Assembly (NCBI GenBank): GCA_021203065.1
Contig: JAJQBX010000025.1
Span: 62,001 to 126,000, forward strand
Source: Oscillospiraceae bacterium
Lineage (GTDB): Bacteria; Bacillota; Clostridia; Oscillospirales; Ruminococcaceae
Length of the DNA stretch: 64,000 bases
Direction of reading: 5' to 3'
Shown: one piece after another, positions 55,791 to 64,000 of the stretch
Layout of the letters: each line of letters starts with the position of its first letter
How positions within the stretch are numbered: the stretch's first letter is position 1
The notes under the pieces: model-generated
The model's input: the letters and a program-made list of their open reading frames with translations, nothing else
What the model was told of the DNA's origin: nothing
The model's database searches: none
Program-made: the position numbers and the translations under genes

Positions 55791-58640
55791 TTATTTCGTC
55801 TTTGCGAGAATTTTTTTGAAGATAAAGCCGCCACGGAACTCGATTATGAAGATTATGCCGATAATCGAGAAGCCGAGGATGGAGACTGCGATGCCCAGCT
55901 TGAAGTAGTCGGGGAAGAACTTCATCGTGACGGTGTGCGTGCCCTCTGTGAGCTCAATTCCGATGAGCGAGTCAAGAACCTTCACCGGCTCAACCTCTTC
56001 GCCGTCGACTGTTATCGTCCATCCGGACTCATAGGGGATAGTTGTGAAGAGGATTCCGTCCTCGTCGGCGGTGACTGTGCCCGTGAGGTAGGTGTCGGTG
56101 TATTCCTCGATAACCCACTCATTTTCTCTGAGCTCGTCAAGGTAGCTCTCCATGGCGTCGATGTCCAGCTCATAGAAAAGAACCGCCGAGAAGAGAACTT
56201 CGCTGTTGGCAACTGTCATCCTCAGGTGAATCGTCTCGCCCTCCTCGTAAGTGCCGAGATCAAGGATGCTGTAATATTCGCTTGTGAAGAAGTAGTCTAA
56301 GAACGCATAGTTCGAAACGTCCCAAGAGTCCGCCTTTATCCACATATTGACCTGCCTCTGGTAGCTGGTCGGGAAGAAAGCGTAGATGGGGTTGTCGCTA
56401 CTGACATTGATGGTGAAGTCGATGTAGCTGTCGCTTCCCTCGACGATGGTCGTGTACCAGATGTGGTCGCCCGTCGTCGCAGTTGAGACGTTGTAGGTGT
56501 CGGTAGTGTAGCTATATATCCGGTTGAAGACCCTTATCGACTTGTCCCCGAGAAGTGCCTGAAGCAGGCTCTGCTGATTGTCAATCGGGTCGTCAGAATC
56601 AAGCGTGAGGTCAAGAATGTCATAGCTCGACATGTAGCCGATAGAAAGTGCATACGGATTCTCGTAAACGGAAATGTCAGTTCCGGTGTCCTCCTCCGTG
56701 AGAACCAGTTCATACCCCTCATACGGCTCTTCAAGCCAGTTTTCATAGTTCTGGCGGTTTATCTCCTGCTGGTCGACTGTAGCCGTCAGGTCGTCCGGCT
56801 TGTACATGATATACTTGATGCCGAGTAGCGAGTCTGTAAGAACCGTGTCCCCGGTATATTTCGCATAGTGCCCCTGCATTCCGAAGCCGAGAGATTTCAG
56901 AAGCGTCAGGACTGCTGAATTCATAGTCGAGCTTGAGTGCGAGATGCCCCTGTAGCCCATTCCGATGGGGTCGTTGACGGTGCGCTTGAAAGTAGACTCC
57001 ATCCGATATAAGCTGTCGTCCATTTCCTCAACCTGACTGACAACGCTTCTGCCGTCGATGAAGTAATCCTGATAGGAATCATAGGTTGAGTAGACAACGT
57101 CATAGTCAATAGAAACGACGGTATAGAGCGAGTTTTCAAAAATCTCAAGGCAGACAAACACCGCCAGTACTATACACATCACCCTTGTCGGATTTTTCTT
57201 GAAGAGGAAGAGCAGTGTGCAGAATACAACGATGCATAAAATCCCGAACCATACGGTTTCGAAGAGATAGAACGTCTCGTATTCCTGCCGGTAGATTACG
57301 ATAAGAACGACAATCCACGCAAACGCCGTCAGGCATATCTCCTTGAACGACACTCCCGAGAGGTTCTCAAACGCACGATAGGCGCAGATAATCATCATGA
57401 ACGAGAATGTGAACGAATAGCGGTAGGGAAGCCAGTTCGGGACTTGGAAGCCGTGCCATGCGATGTCGATTGTTGAGACATACATGCTCCCAAATATTGC
57501 AAACATGAGAGCTCCGTTCGCAACCTTTTCCTTGACGCTGATTTTTGAATTCAGGAAGAAGAGCGGAATCAGCATTATTATGATAGTTCCGCATGCTATC
57601 ATCGGAAGCCCCTCAGGTCTTACGGTGTCGTAGGAATTGGAGAAGAGCTTAGACAGGAATTCAAGAATATCGAACTGCGCAGTGGGCGTGAAGTCGGGGT
57701 CGGAGAAGTCGAGCTTTCCAAGGCTCAGAGAGTAGTATGTCGGTATCAGTATAACAGCCGCCGCAAGAACTGCTATTATCGCCGAAGCGGCGAATTTGAG
57801 CCCCGCCTTGAACCAGTGCGGCGCAATGGCATGTCCCGGGCGGGAGAAGACATAGTAGACAAAGTAGAGCGCACAGAAGAACCCGATCATATACCCGATA
57901 TAGAAGTGGGATATGAACATGATCGTGAGCGGCAGGACGAAGCCGAGCATCTTGCCGTGGTCTACAAGCCTTTCGATGCCTAAAAGTATTATCGGAAGCC
58001 ATATCATTCCGTCAATCCACATCGGGTTCATCAGCTCAACGACGATATAGGTCATGAGAGCATAGCTCACCGAGAAGATAACCTGACAGTATTCGTTTGC
58101 ACCCTTTGATTTTCTCAGGTAATATGCAAACGCAAGAGCACAGCAGCCTATCTTGGCAAGCTCCATAATCTCAATAGCTCCGCACATCATTGTGCGTGGT
58201 AGCAGGATTATAATCCACATGAACGGGCTTGCAAGGTAGTATGCAAATATACCGAACATCTCGCCACTCAAGTTTCGTGACCAGCTGTAGATGAGCGAGC
58301 CGTCGCCCCAGATGGCGTCCCTTAAAGCTTCATAGTAGGAGACATACTGCCCGTTCAGGTCAAGAACAAGAACCGAATTCTCCCCGAACGGGTGCACCCC
58401 GAAGCAGGCATAGACGATATACATAATGCCGACCGGCAGGAAGAAGATAAGGAAGTTCCAACGGTTTCTATAGAACCATCTGCCGACAGCATTGTCCCAG
58501 ATTTTCTTTTTTTGCTTTTTTGGAGCTTCCGGCTCCGGATTTTCGACAGCAGGAGCTTCCACGGTTTCTATTGCGGTTTCCGTTACAGTTTCCGTTGCTT
58601 CAACCGTTTCGGGCGTCAGGTTTTCGATATTATCAGTCAT
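55791..58640 (-). CDS. YfhO-family multi-pass membrane protein
   Basis: 949 residues. A Glu/Thr/Pro-rich cytoplasmic N-terminus (1-45), then about a dozen membrane helices (residues 60-510), a large extracytoplasmic region (about 515-910) and a final helix near the C-terminus (YFKLGIAVSILGFSIIGIIFIIEF). The DLNGQYVSYYEALRDAIWGDGSLIYSWSRNLSGEMFG block after the first helix is typical of YfhO proteins, which glycosylate lipoteichoic acid or related polymers. ATG 58640 follows GGGAGGAAC and overlaps the GT2 stop, so they are cotranscribed and probably act together. Confidence 0.88.
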   Translation of the reverse strand: MTDNIENLTPETVEATETVTETAIETVEAPAVENPEPEAPKKQKKKIWDNAVGRWFYRNRWNFLIFFLPVGIMYIVYACFGVHPFGENSVLVLDLNGQYVSYYEALRDAIWGDGSLIYSWSRNLSGEMFGIFAYYLASPFMWIIILLPRTMMCGAIEIMELAKIGCCALAFAYYLRKSKGANEYCQVIFSVSYALMTYIVVELMNPMWIDGMIWLPIILLGIERLVDHGKMLGFVLPLTIMFISHFYIGYMIGFFCALYFVYYVFSRPGHAIAPHWFKAGLKFAASAIIAVLAAAVILIPTYYSLSLGKLDFSDPDFTPTAQFDILEFLSKLFSNSYDTVRPEGLPMIACGTIIIMLIPLFFLNSKISVKEKVANGALMFAIFGSMYVSTIDIAWHGFQVPNWLPYRYSFTFSFMMIICAYRAFENLSGVSFKEICLTAFAWIVVLIVIYRQEYETFYLFETVWFGILCIVVFCTLLFLFKKNPTRVMCIVLAVFVCLEIFENSLYTVVSIDYDVVYSTYDSYQDYFIDGRSVVSQVEEMDDSLYRMESTFKRTVNDPIGMGYRGISHSSSTMNSAVLTLLKSLGFGMQGHYAKYTGDTVLTDSLLGIKYIMYKPDDLTATVDQQEINRQNYENWLEEPYEGYELVLTEEDTGTDISVYENPYALSIGYMSSYDILDLTLDSDDPIDNQQSLLQALLGDKSIRVFNRIYSYTTDTYNVSTATTGDHIWYTTIVEGSDSYIDFTINVSSDNPIYAFFPTSYQRQVNMWIKADSWDVSNYAFLDYFFTSEYYSILDLGTYEEGETIHLRMTVANSEVLFSAVLFYELDIDAMESYLDELRENEWVIEEYTDTYLTGTVTADEDGILFTTIPYESGWTITVDGEEVEPVKVLDSLIGIELTEGTHTVTMKFFPDYFKLGIAVSILGFSIIGIIFIIEFRGGFIFKKILAKTK

Positions 58641-59553
58641 GAGTTCCTCCCTGTGATTTGATAGTGTCGGAAATGATGTATTTTGGTCGGTGCTTAATCT
58701 CCTCATAAATCTGGGCAAGATACCGCCCTATAATCGAAAGGCAGATCAAAATCAGTCCGCCTGTCAGAAGAAGCAGTATCTGCGAGCCTCCGAAGCTCCC
58801 CAGTCCCACTCCGCAGCACCTGAGAATAAAGAGCACCACAGAAACTGCTGATATTATTCCTCCGAGAACCCCCGAAAGGTAAAGGGGAATGGAGGTGAAC
58901 GCCATCAGGTTTTTGATGGCATATTTTATAAGCATTTTCGGAGTCCATTTTCTTTCGCCGAATGCCCTCTCCTCAACGTCGTAGGTGATGCTTTCAGAAC
59001 GGAAACCCACCCATCCGGAAAGTGCCCGGAAGAAAGTGGTCCTCTCCTGAATCGATAAGATTGCGTCGATGACCTTTCGGTCAAGAAGCTTGAAATCGGA
59101 GGTATCCGCCATGTCTATTCCCGAGGCGGAGGCAATGAGCTTATAAAACAGCTTCGAAAAAGCCTTGTAAATTCCGCTTTCCTTTCCACGGGAAGACTTC
59201 TTTCCCTCAACCACCTGAGCCCCGTTCTGCCAGAGCTTATACATTTCGGGGATGACCCTTGGCGGGTGCTGCAGGTCGCAGTCAATAACCACTGCGCAGT
59301 CGCCCTTTGCCGCCTCAAGCCCAGCCCAGATTGCGCTTTCCTTGCCGAAATTCCGGGAGAACCGGAGTCCAGAAACCCGGGAATCTTTCTCGTGCGCAAG
59401 AAGAATTTCCTGCCATGTGTTATCTTTTGATCCGTCGTCAGAGAAGATGAGCTCAAAATCAATGCCGCTCCCGTCAAGAACTCCCGAGATAACGCCGGCT
59501 GTATTCTGAATATTAGCCTCCTCGTTGAACGAGGGTATTATGACTGAGAGCAT
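58633..59553 (-). CDS. GT2 glycosyltransferase, GtrB/dolichyl-phosphate-mannose-synthase-like
   Basis: 306 residues. A GT-A domain with SVIIPSFNEEANI, FSDDGSKDNT and the metal motif CDLQHPP, then TSDFKLLDRKV and FGERKWTPKMLIKYA, followed by two membrane helices near the C-terminus. This is the polyprenyl-phosphate glycosyltransferase type that loads a sugar on undecaprenyl phosphate for use outside the cell; the YfhO-type partner downstream would use that donor. ATG 59553 gives the family start MLSVIIP; another ATG is at 59562. Confidence 0.9.
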   Translation of the reverse strand: MLSVIIPSFNEEANIQNTAGVISGVLDGSGIDFELIFSDDGSKDNTWQEILLAHEKDSRVSGLRFSRNFGKESAIWAGLEAAKGDCAVVIDCDLQHPPRVIPEMYKLWQNGAQVVEGKKSSRGKESGIYKAFSKLFYKLIASASGIDMADTSDFKLLDRKVIDAILSIQERTTFFRALSGWVGFRSESITYDVEERAFGERKWTPKMLIKYAIKNLMAFTSIPLYLSGVLGGIISAVSVVLFILRCCGVGLGSFGGSQILLLLTGGLILICLSIIGRYLAQIYEEIKHRPKYIISDTIKSQGGTHD

Positions 59554-59566
59554 AGCCTCCATCCTT

Positions 59567-60373
59567 TCAATCGGTGATTTTGCCGTAGAATTCCTCTGCT
59601 TTTTGCTTCTGTTCCTCAGGAAGAAGATTTATATCCGGTCTCACAGCCTTCTGCCATACGTCCTGACTCGGCTGTGGGAACATGTATTTGTTGGTAGCCT
59701 CTAAAATCGCAGTAATTTCATCATTCTGAAGCCTTGAAAGATAGTCGTGCGCATCCTCAAGCGGTCTCGAGAGAACTATTCCGCCTCCCGGGAAGCTCCA
59801 AGTTGTGTGCGTGTCCGAGCCTCCGGTCATGGGAATATCGTAAGTCTTGGCGTACATTTTCGCTCTTGCATCAAATTCCGGATCACGGTGCGAAGCGTTT
59901 ATCGCCTCAACTCCGTCGACTTTCCTTGGGAATAGCCTTATCGTGTCGAGATACCCAGCCTCCCTGAACGGGTGGGCGTGTACAACGAAGCCGCCACAGC
60001 TGTGAACTAAGTCGCAGTAAGCCGGGAGCTCCATATTGTCAATCTCCGGATGATCCAAAAGAAACTGCTTGTCAAGACCGTATGTCAATAGCTCAGTTCC
60101 CCTGTAGGCAAACTCAAGACCGAAGAAGACCTGTAGACCAATCTCATCGCCACGCCTTTTTGCGTCCTCATACCCCTGACAGAAAAGATGAATCTTCACA
60201 TCCCACGGAAGCCGTCTGTCAACTGCTGTGTTTCCGCCGAAGAAGTGATCTGTCACGAACATCCCTGTGTAACCGCATCTCTTGAGATTCTCCGCCTGCT
60301 CCGCACCGCTACAGCAGGAGCAGAGCGAGCCCTGAGAGGTGTGCAGGTGAGTCTCATACTTATATAGTTCCAT
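59567..60373 (-). CDS. PHP-domain phosphoesterase
   Basis: 268 residues. Motifs of the PHP fold: ETHLHTSQGSLCS (HxH), VTDHFF, FGLEFAYRG, VVHAHPF and GGSDTHT; together they bind a metal cluster. Relatives hydrolyse histidinol phosphate or nucleotide phosphates; the specific substrate is unknown. Coding from 60400 is possible but ATG 60373 follows GGGGTGG. It is the first gene of the GT2-YfhO operon. Confidence 0.82.
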   Translation of the reverse strand: MELYKYETHLHTSQGSLCSCCSGAEQAENLKRCGYTGMFVTDHFFGGNTAVDRRLPWDVKIHLFCQGYEDAKRRGDEIGLQVFFGLEFAYRGTELLTYGLDKQFLLDHPEIDNMELPAYCDLVHSCGGFVVHAHPFREAGYLDTIRLFPRKVDGVEAINASHRDPEFDARAKMYAKTYDIPMTGGSDTHTTWSFPGGGIVLSRPLEDAHDYLSRLQNDEITAILEATNKYMFPQPSQDVWQKAVRPDINLLPEEQKQKAEEFYGKITD

Positions 60374-60407
60374 ATTCCACCCCATAGTTTTAATAGTCAC
60401 GAACTAT

Positions 60408-60436
60408 ATTATAGCCCCACTTCTTCATAAAGTCAA
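60408..60436 (-). promoter_or_regulatory. promoter of the PHP-GT2-YfhO operon
   Basis: Minus strand: TTGACT (60436-60431), 17-bp spacer, TATAAT (60413-60408). Confidence 0.7.
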
Positions 60437-60481
60437 CATCTCTTGCTTCCGTAAAGCTTCTGAAAAATTTAAAAAAAGTGC

Positions 60482-60510
60482 TTGACATTTGCGGCAATAT
60501 GGTTTATGAT
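60482..60510 (+). promoter_or_regulatory. promoter of the leuA T-box transcript
   Basis: TTGACA (60482-60487), 17-bp spacer, TATGAT (60505-60510). Confidence 0.75.
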
Positions 60511-60516
60511 AGTTGA

Positions 60517-60770
60517 AAAGGCGTTGACGGGAACAAAGCCATCCACCTGATTTCAAGAGAGCTGCCGGTCGGTGTAAGGCGGTAACGGGTCTTTGGTATA
60601 ACTCATCCCTGAGCTTTCGGCTGAAAGGAAACGAGTAGGTTTGAACGGGTGCTCCCGTTAAAGGGCGGTCGTGTTGGTTGACACGAAATGAGGGGATGCA
60701 ATTGCGGAAATTTGCAAAAAGCATCAAAAAGAGTGGTACCGCGGAGATACTATAACTTCGTCTCTTTTAT
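60517..60770 (+). promoter_or_regulatory. T-box riboswitch (leucine) upstream of leuA
   Basis: The T-box sequence GAGTGGTACCGCGGAG is at 60731-60746, with a competing terminator stem (GGAGA/TCTC then TTTT) at 60742-60768. In the Stem I region, AGAGAGC (AG bulge) and GGTCGGTGTAAGGCGG (distal loop) precede the specifier loop, in which CTC (Leu) at 60602-60604 fits the codon position before ATCCCTGAGC. Uncharged leucyl-tRNA would keep the antiterminator and allow leuA and ilvB expression. Confidence 0.9.
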
Positions 60771-60831
60771 CCTAAACGTAGGTTGTTTTGGGTGAAAGAT
60801 TTTTTTATACCCAAACGCAGGAAGGAGTTTT

Positions 60832-62511
60832 ATGAAGGGATACGAAAAGTACATCCGGCAGTATTTTCTGCCGAAGACAGTGACAAATGACTGGATCAAT
60901 AAGGAATATGTCGACAAAGCACCAGTCTGGTGCAGTGTTGACCTGCGAGACGGCAATCAGGCTCTTATAATTCCGATGAGTCTTGAGGAAAAGCTCGAGT
61001 TCTTTGACCTTTTGGTGAAGATCGGCTTCAAGGAAATCGAAATCGGTTTCCCTGCCGCAAGCGAGACGGAATACGAATTCTGCCGTGCTCTTATCGAGAA
61101 TAATCTCATTCCCGACGACGTCACAATTCAGGTTTTAACCCAGTCACGTGAACACATAATCAAGAAAACCTTCGAGGCAATCGACGGCGCAAAGAATGCA
61201 ATAGTGCATCTATATAATTCGGTGTCGGTAGCCCAGAGGGAACAGGTCTTCAGGAGAAGCAAGGAAGAGATAAAGGAAATTGCCGTTTCCGGCGCAAAGC
61301 TTTGCCTTGAATACAAGGAGAAGATGGGCGGAAATATCATGTTTGAATATTCCCCCGAAAGCTTCACGGGTGCTGAGCCGGAATTCTCGCTCGAGGTCTG
61401 CAATGCAGTCTCCGAGGTCTGGAAGCCGTCGCCTGACAATAAGGTCATCTACAATTTCCCTGTGACGGTTTCCCATTCGATGCCGCATGTCTATGCCGCA
61501 CAGATCGAATACATGTGTAAAAATCTCAACTACAGAGATAATATAGTGGTTTCTCTGCACCCGCATAACGACCGTGGCTGCGCCATCGCAGACAGCGAAA
61601 TGGGACTCTTGGCAGGTGCAGACAGAATCGAGGGAACTCTCTTCGGCAACGGCGAGAGAACCGGAAATGTCGACATCATAACTCTTTCGCTCAATATGTA
61701 CTCTCAGGGCGTTGACCCGGAGCTCGACTTCTCCGACCTCCCTGCAATCACGGAGGTATACGAGAGAGTGACGAGGATGCATGTCTACGAAAGACAGCCC
61801 TATTCCGGTCAGCTCGTCTTTGCGGCGTTCAGCGGTTCTCATCAGGACGCTATAGCAAAGGGAATGAAGTATCGTGAGGAGCACAACTGCGGAGTATGGA
61901 CAGTTCCATATCTCCCGATAGACCCGACCGACGTCGGCAGAGTCTACGAGGCGGACGTCATCAGAATCAACTCTCAGTCGGGCGGCGGCGGAATCGGGTA
62001 TGTCCTCGAAACGAGATACTCCCACATCCTCCCTCCCAAGATGCGTGCGGCGTTTGCTTATCACGTCAAGAGCATTTCCGACCACGAGCACAAGGAGCTC
62101 CAGCCGGACGAGGTCTATAAGATATTCAAGGACGATTTCGTCAATATCGAGACCCACCTGAAAGTCCCCGAGGCTCACTTCAAGCAGGAGCCTGATGGCA
62201 TCACGGCAACAGTGACTATGGACCTTGGCGGCGAGCGCAGGATTGAAACGGCATTCGGCAATGGCAGACTTGACGCAGTCAGCAACGCCATAAAGAATGC
62301 GCTTGGCAGCATTTATATACTTGATACATACACCGAGCACGCACTTGAGGTGAGCTCCAACGCAAAAGCGGCTTCCTATGTCGGAATCAAGGATGCGGAC
62401 GGCAAGCTCGAGTGGGGCGCAGGAATCGACAGCGACATCATCGTCTCGTCCATCTATGCACTTGTGAGTGCAGTGAACAGACTTCTGGCACATTATAAGA
62501 ATAACCAGTAA
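60832..62511 (+). CDS. leuA: 2-isopropylmalate synthase
   Basis: 559 residues. A TIM barrel with the divalent metal and substrate motifs DLRDGNQAL (near residue 38), HPHNDRGCAIAD and GNGERTGNVD, a linker, and a C-terminal regulatory domain (from about 430) for leucine feedback. The length and start KYIRQYFLPKT fit the LeuA type 2 (IPMS2) group. It makes the first leucine-specific intermediate. ATG 60832 follows AAGGAG. Confidence 0.96.
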   Translation: MKGYEKYIRQYFLPKTVTNDWINKEYVDKAPVWCSVDLRDGNQALIIPMSLEEKLEFFDLLVKIGFKEIEIGFPAASETEYEFCRALIENNLIPDDVTIQVLTQSREHIIKKTFEAIDGAKNAIVHLYNSVSVAQREQVFRRSKEEIKEIAVSGAKLCLEYKEKMGGNIMFEYSPESFTGAEPEFSLEVCNAVSEVWKPSPDNKVIYNFPVTVSHSMPHVYAAQIEYMCKNLNYRDNIVVSLHPHNDRGCAIADSEMGLLAGADRIEGTLFGNGERTGNVDIITLSLNMYSQGVDPELDFSDLPAITEVYERVTRMHVYERQPYSGQLVFAAFSGSHQDAIAKGMKYREEHNCGVWTVPYLPIDPTDVGRVYEADVIRINSQSGGGGIGYVLETRYSHILPPKMRAAFAYHVKSISDHEHKELQPDEVYKIFKDDFVNIETHLKVPEAHFKQEPDGITATVTMDLGGERRIETAFGNGRLDAVSNAIKNALGSIYILDTYTEHALEVSSNAKAASYVGIKDADGKLEWGAGIDSDIIVSSIYALVSAVNRLLAHYKNNQ

Positions 62512-62533
62512 CCAAAGGAGGAATTTGTCTCAT

Positions 62534-64000
62534 ATGAAAATGACAGGAGCGCAGATTGTAATAGAAACCCTGATTGAGCAGGGTGTCACAGACGTCTTTG
62601 GCTATCCGGGCGGACAGGTCTTAAATATCTACGACGCCATCTACGATGCCGGGGACAGAATAAACCATATTCTCACTGCCCACGAGCAGGGCGCATCCCA
62701 CGCCGCCGACGGCTATTCAAGAGCCACCGGAAAGGTCGGAGTTGTAATAGCAACATCAGGACCGGGTGCCACCAACTTGGTAACAGGAATCGCCACCGCA
62801 ATGCTCGACTCAGTTCCGATGGTTGCAATAACCGGAAACGTTCCACAGAATTTGATCGGCAGGGACAGCTTCCAAGAAATAGACATCACGGGAATCACCC
62901 TCCCGATAACAAAGCACAATTTCTTTGTTCATAACGTCAATAAGCTCGCCGACCAGATAAGGCTTGCTTTCAAGATTGCAAAGTCAGGGCGTCCCGGACC
63001 GGTTCTTATCGATATTCCAAAGGACATCCAGACTGCTGTAGCCGATTATGAGCCTCAGCCGGTTGTCGAGAAGTTCCCAAACCCGATTCCTCCGCAGGAG
63101 GACATAGATGCGGCAATAAAGCTCCTCAACACCAAGTCCCGTCCCTATATCCACATCGGCGGCGGCGTCATCGGCTCGAAAACCTACGACATGGTAAGGG
63201 AGCTTGCCGAGAAGATCGACGCAGTAATAGGCTGTTCTCTCATGGGTCTTGCAGCAATTCCAACCGATTACGAGAGATTCTTGGGCATGCAGGGCATGCA
63301 CGGGCACTACGCCTCTTCCGTTGCCAGTAACGATGCCGACGTCATAATCGCCATCGGCACACGTTTCAGCGACAGAGCAACCGGCGACAAATCGAGATTT
63401 GCAAAGGGAGCATCGATAATTCATATCGACCTCGACTTTGCTGAGATAAACAAGAACATTCCGGCAAATGTCGGTGTATGCGGAGATATTTCCGTTTCGC
63501 TCCGGAAGATTATAGACGGAGTTGAACCGAGAAAGAACCCCGACTGGATGTATCACATCAAGGAGCTCAAGCGTCTTGAGAAATCCTACATGCACGAGGA
63601 CAAGGGACTTACGCCCCACTTCGTCATGCAGACGATAAACGAGATAAAGGACGCAGACACGATAATTGCAACCGACGTCGGTCAGCACCAGATGTGGGCT
63701 TGCCAGTACATCAATTTCCAGAAGCCCCGCAAGATAGTTTCAAGCGGCGGCTTGGGAACGATGGGCTTCGGAATGGGAGCGGCAATTGGCGCATGCGTCG
63801 GAACAGGCGACAAGACAGTACTCATCACCGGCGACGGAAGCTTCGGAATGAACTTAAATGAGCTCTGCACCGCAGTGAATACCCACGTTCCGCTCACGAT
63901 AGTTCTTATGAATAACGGTACTCTGGGAATGGTTCGCCAGTGGCAGACGCTGTTCTACAATCACCACTACTCGAACACAACTCTCAACCGCCCGACCGAC
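62534..64000 (+). CDS. ilvB: acetolactate synthase large subunit (3' end missing)
   Basis: 489 codons are visible; the gene runs off the right edge, with the family usually about 550-570 residues. The N-terminal PYR domain has the catalytic Glu in AHEQGASHAADGYSR, the central FAD-like domain RPGPVLIDIP then IGGGV, and the TPP-binding motif GDGSFGMNLNELCTAV...NNGTLGMV is present. It condenses pyruvate and 2-ketobutyrate for branched-chain amino acids. AAAGGAGG lies 11 bp before the ATG; it is cotranscribed with leuA. Confidence 0.95.
   Translation, partial: MKMTGAQIVIETLIEQGVTDVFGYPGGQVLNIYDAIYDAGDRINHILTAHEQGASHAADGYSRATGKVGVVIATSGPGATNLVTGIATAMLDSVPMVAITGNVPQNLIGRDSFQEIDITGITLPITKHNFFVHNVNKLADQIRLAFKIAKSGRPGPVLIDIPKDIQTAVADYEPQPVVEKFPNPIPPQEDIDAAIKLLNTKSRPYIHIGGGVIGSKTYDMVRELAEKIDAVIGCSLMGLAAIPTDYERFLGMQGMHGHYASSVASNDADVIIAIGTRFSDRATGDKSRFAKGASIIHIDLDFAEINKNIPANVGVCGDISVSLRKIIDGVEPRKNPDWMYHIKELKRLEKSYMHEDKGLTPHFVMQTINEIKDADTIIATDVGQHQMWACQYINFQKPRKIVSSGGLGTMGFGMGAAIGACVGTGDKTVLITGDGSFGMNLNELCTAVNTHVPLTIVLMNNGTLGMVRQWQTLFYNHHYSNTTLNRPTD

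Noticed and set aside
61210..62493. 427-codon open frame antisense to leuA
   Set aside because: Mirror image of a strongly biased codon pattern; leuA on the other strand is complete and the frame has no start signals.

Overview
The window reads as a chromosomal segment of an uncultured, gut-type Clostridia (Firmicutes), most likely near the Oscillospirales/Ruminococcaceae. The reasons are: strong AGGAGG-type ribosome binding sites; near-consensus sigma-A promoters, almost all with 17-bp spacers; a T-box leader; a BceRS/BceAB-type module; the IreB regulator; the Clostridia/Bacilli gene order SRP RNA-dnaX-ybaB-recR; and many copies of a two-hairpin palindromic repeat of the kind I recall from Faecalibacterium and its relatives. 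The base composition looks balanced, and both strands carry genes throughout.

Layout. 1-2.6 kb: rsmE (partial) diverges from comEB-tsaE-tsaB-rpiB. 2.6-4.5 kb: a CsoR-type regulator and a metal P-type ATPase that has lost its phosphorylation loop. 4.6-8.8 kb: NYN-domain protein, PepV-like dipeptidase, type I pullulanase. 8.9-14.3 kb: RNase P RNA, a lipoprotein, a MATE exporter behind a terminator-bearing leader, a zinc phospholipase C-like protein, an MFS transporter and a small membrane protein. 14.3-15 kb: DinJ-RelE toxin-antitoxin pair. 15.1-19.6 kb: BceAB-type ABC transporter with its BceRS-type two-component system, diverging from a Fic protein at 19.7 kb. 20.7-22 kb: an APH-like kinase and a compact type I toxin/antisense locus that has no long ORF. 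22-30 kb: tgt, a HAD phosphatase, a PRTase, pheST, ireB, a PdaA-like deacetylase. 30-35.4 kb: a 1784-residue wall-anchored surface protein. 35.6-38.9 kb: TetR regulator, three small envelope proteins, a sugar-phosphate isomerase-like protein. 39.1-43.1 kb: SRP RNA, dnaX, ybaB, recR, a second fic, tadA. 43.2-45.7 kb: ridA, a GNAT acetyltransferase and mgtE with a long leader that encodes a 14-residue peptide. 45.9-49.3 kb: a GH2 beta-galactosidase. 49.4-55.7 kb: thrB, a HAD phosphatase, recG, an ECF sigma factor with a membrane partner, pduL. 55.8-60.4 kb: a YfhO-type membrane protein, a GT2 glycosyltransferase and a PHP phosphoesterase in one operon. 60.5-64 kb: a leucine T-box controlling leuA and ilvB (truncated by the right edge).

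How the parts work together. Housekeeping dominates: tRNA modification (tsaE, tsaB, tgt, tadA), translation (pheST, rnpB), the DNA polymerase clamp loader and recombination (dnaX, recR, recG), and amino acid synthesis (thrB, leuA, ilvB). Accessory modules sit between these blocks: peptide-antibiotic sensing and export, metal homeostasis, glycan use, a surface adhesin-like protein, two Fic enzymes and two toxin-antitoxin systems. RNA-level control is prominent: a T-box, a short terminator leader ahead of the MATE gene, a peptide-bearing leader ahead of mgtE, a divergent antisense arrangement at the type I toxin, and palindromic repeats placed directly after stop codons.

The most interesting signals are the type I toxin/antisense locus at 21.69-22.02 kb, the mgtE leader with its small ORF, the palindromic repeat family (two copies 53 kb apart differ only by one compensated base pair), the ATPase deletion, and the attenuator-like MATE leader. 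Everything rests on reading the sequence; no database search or folding calculation was run.
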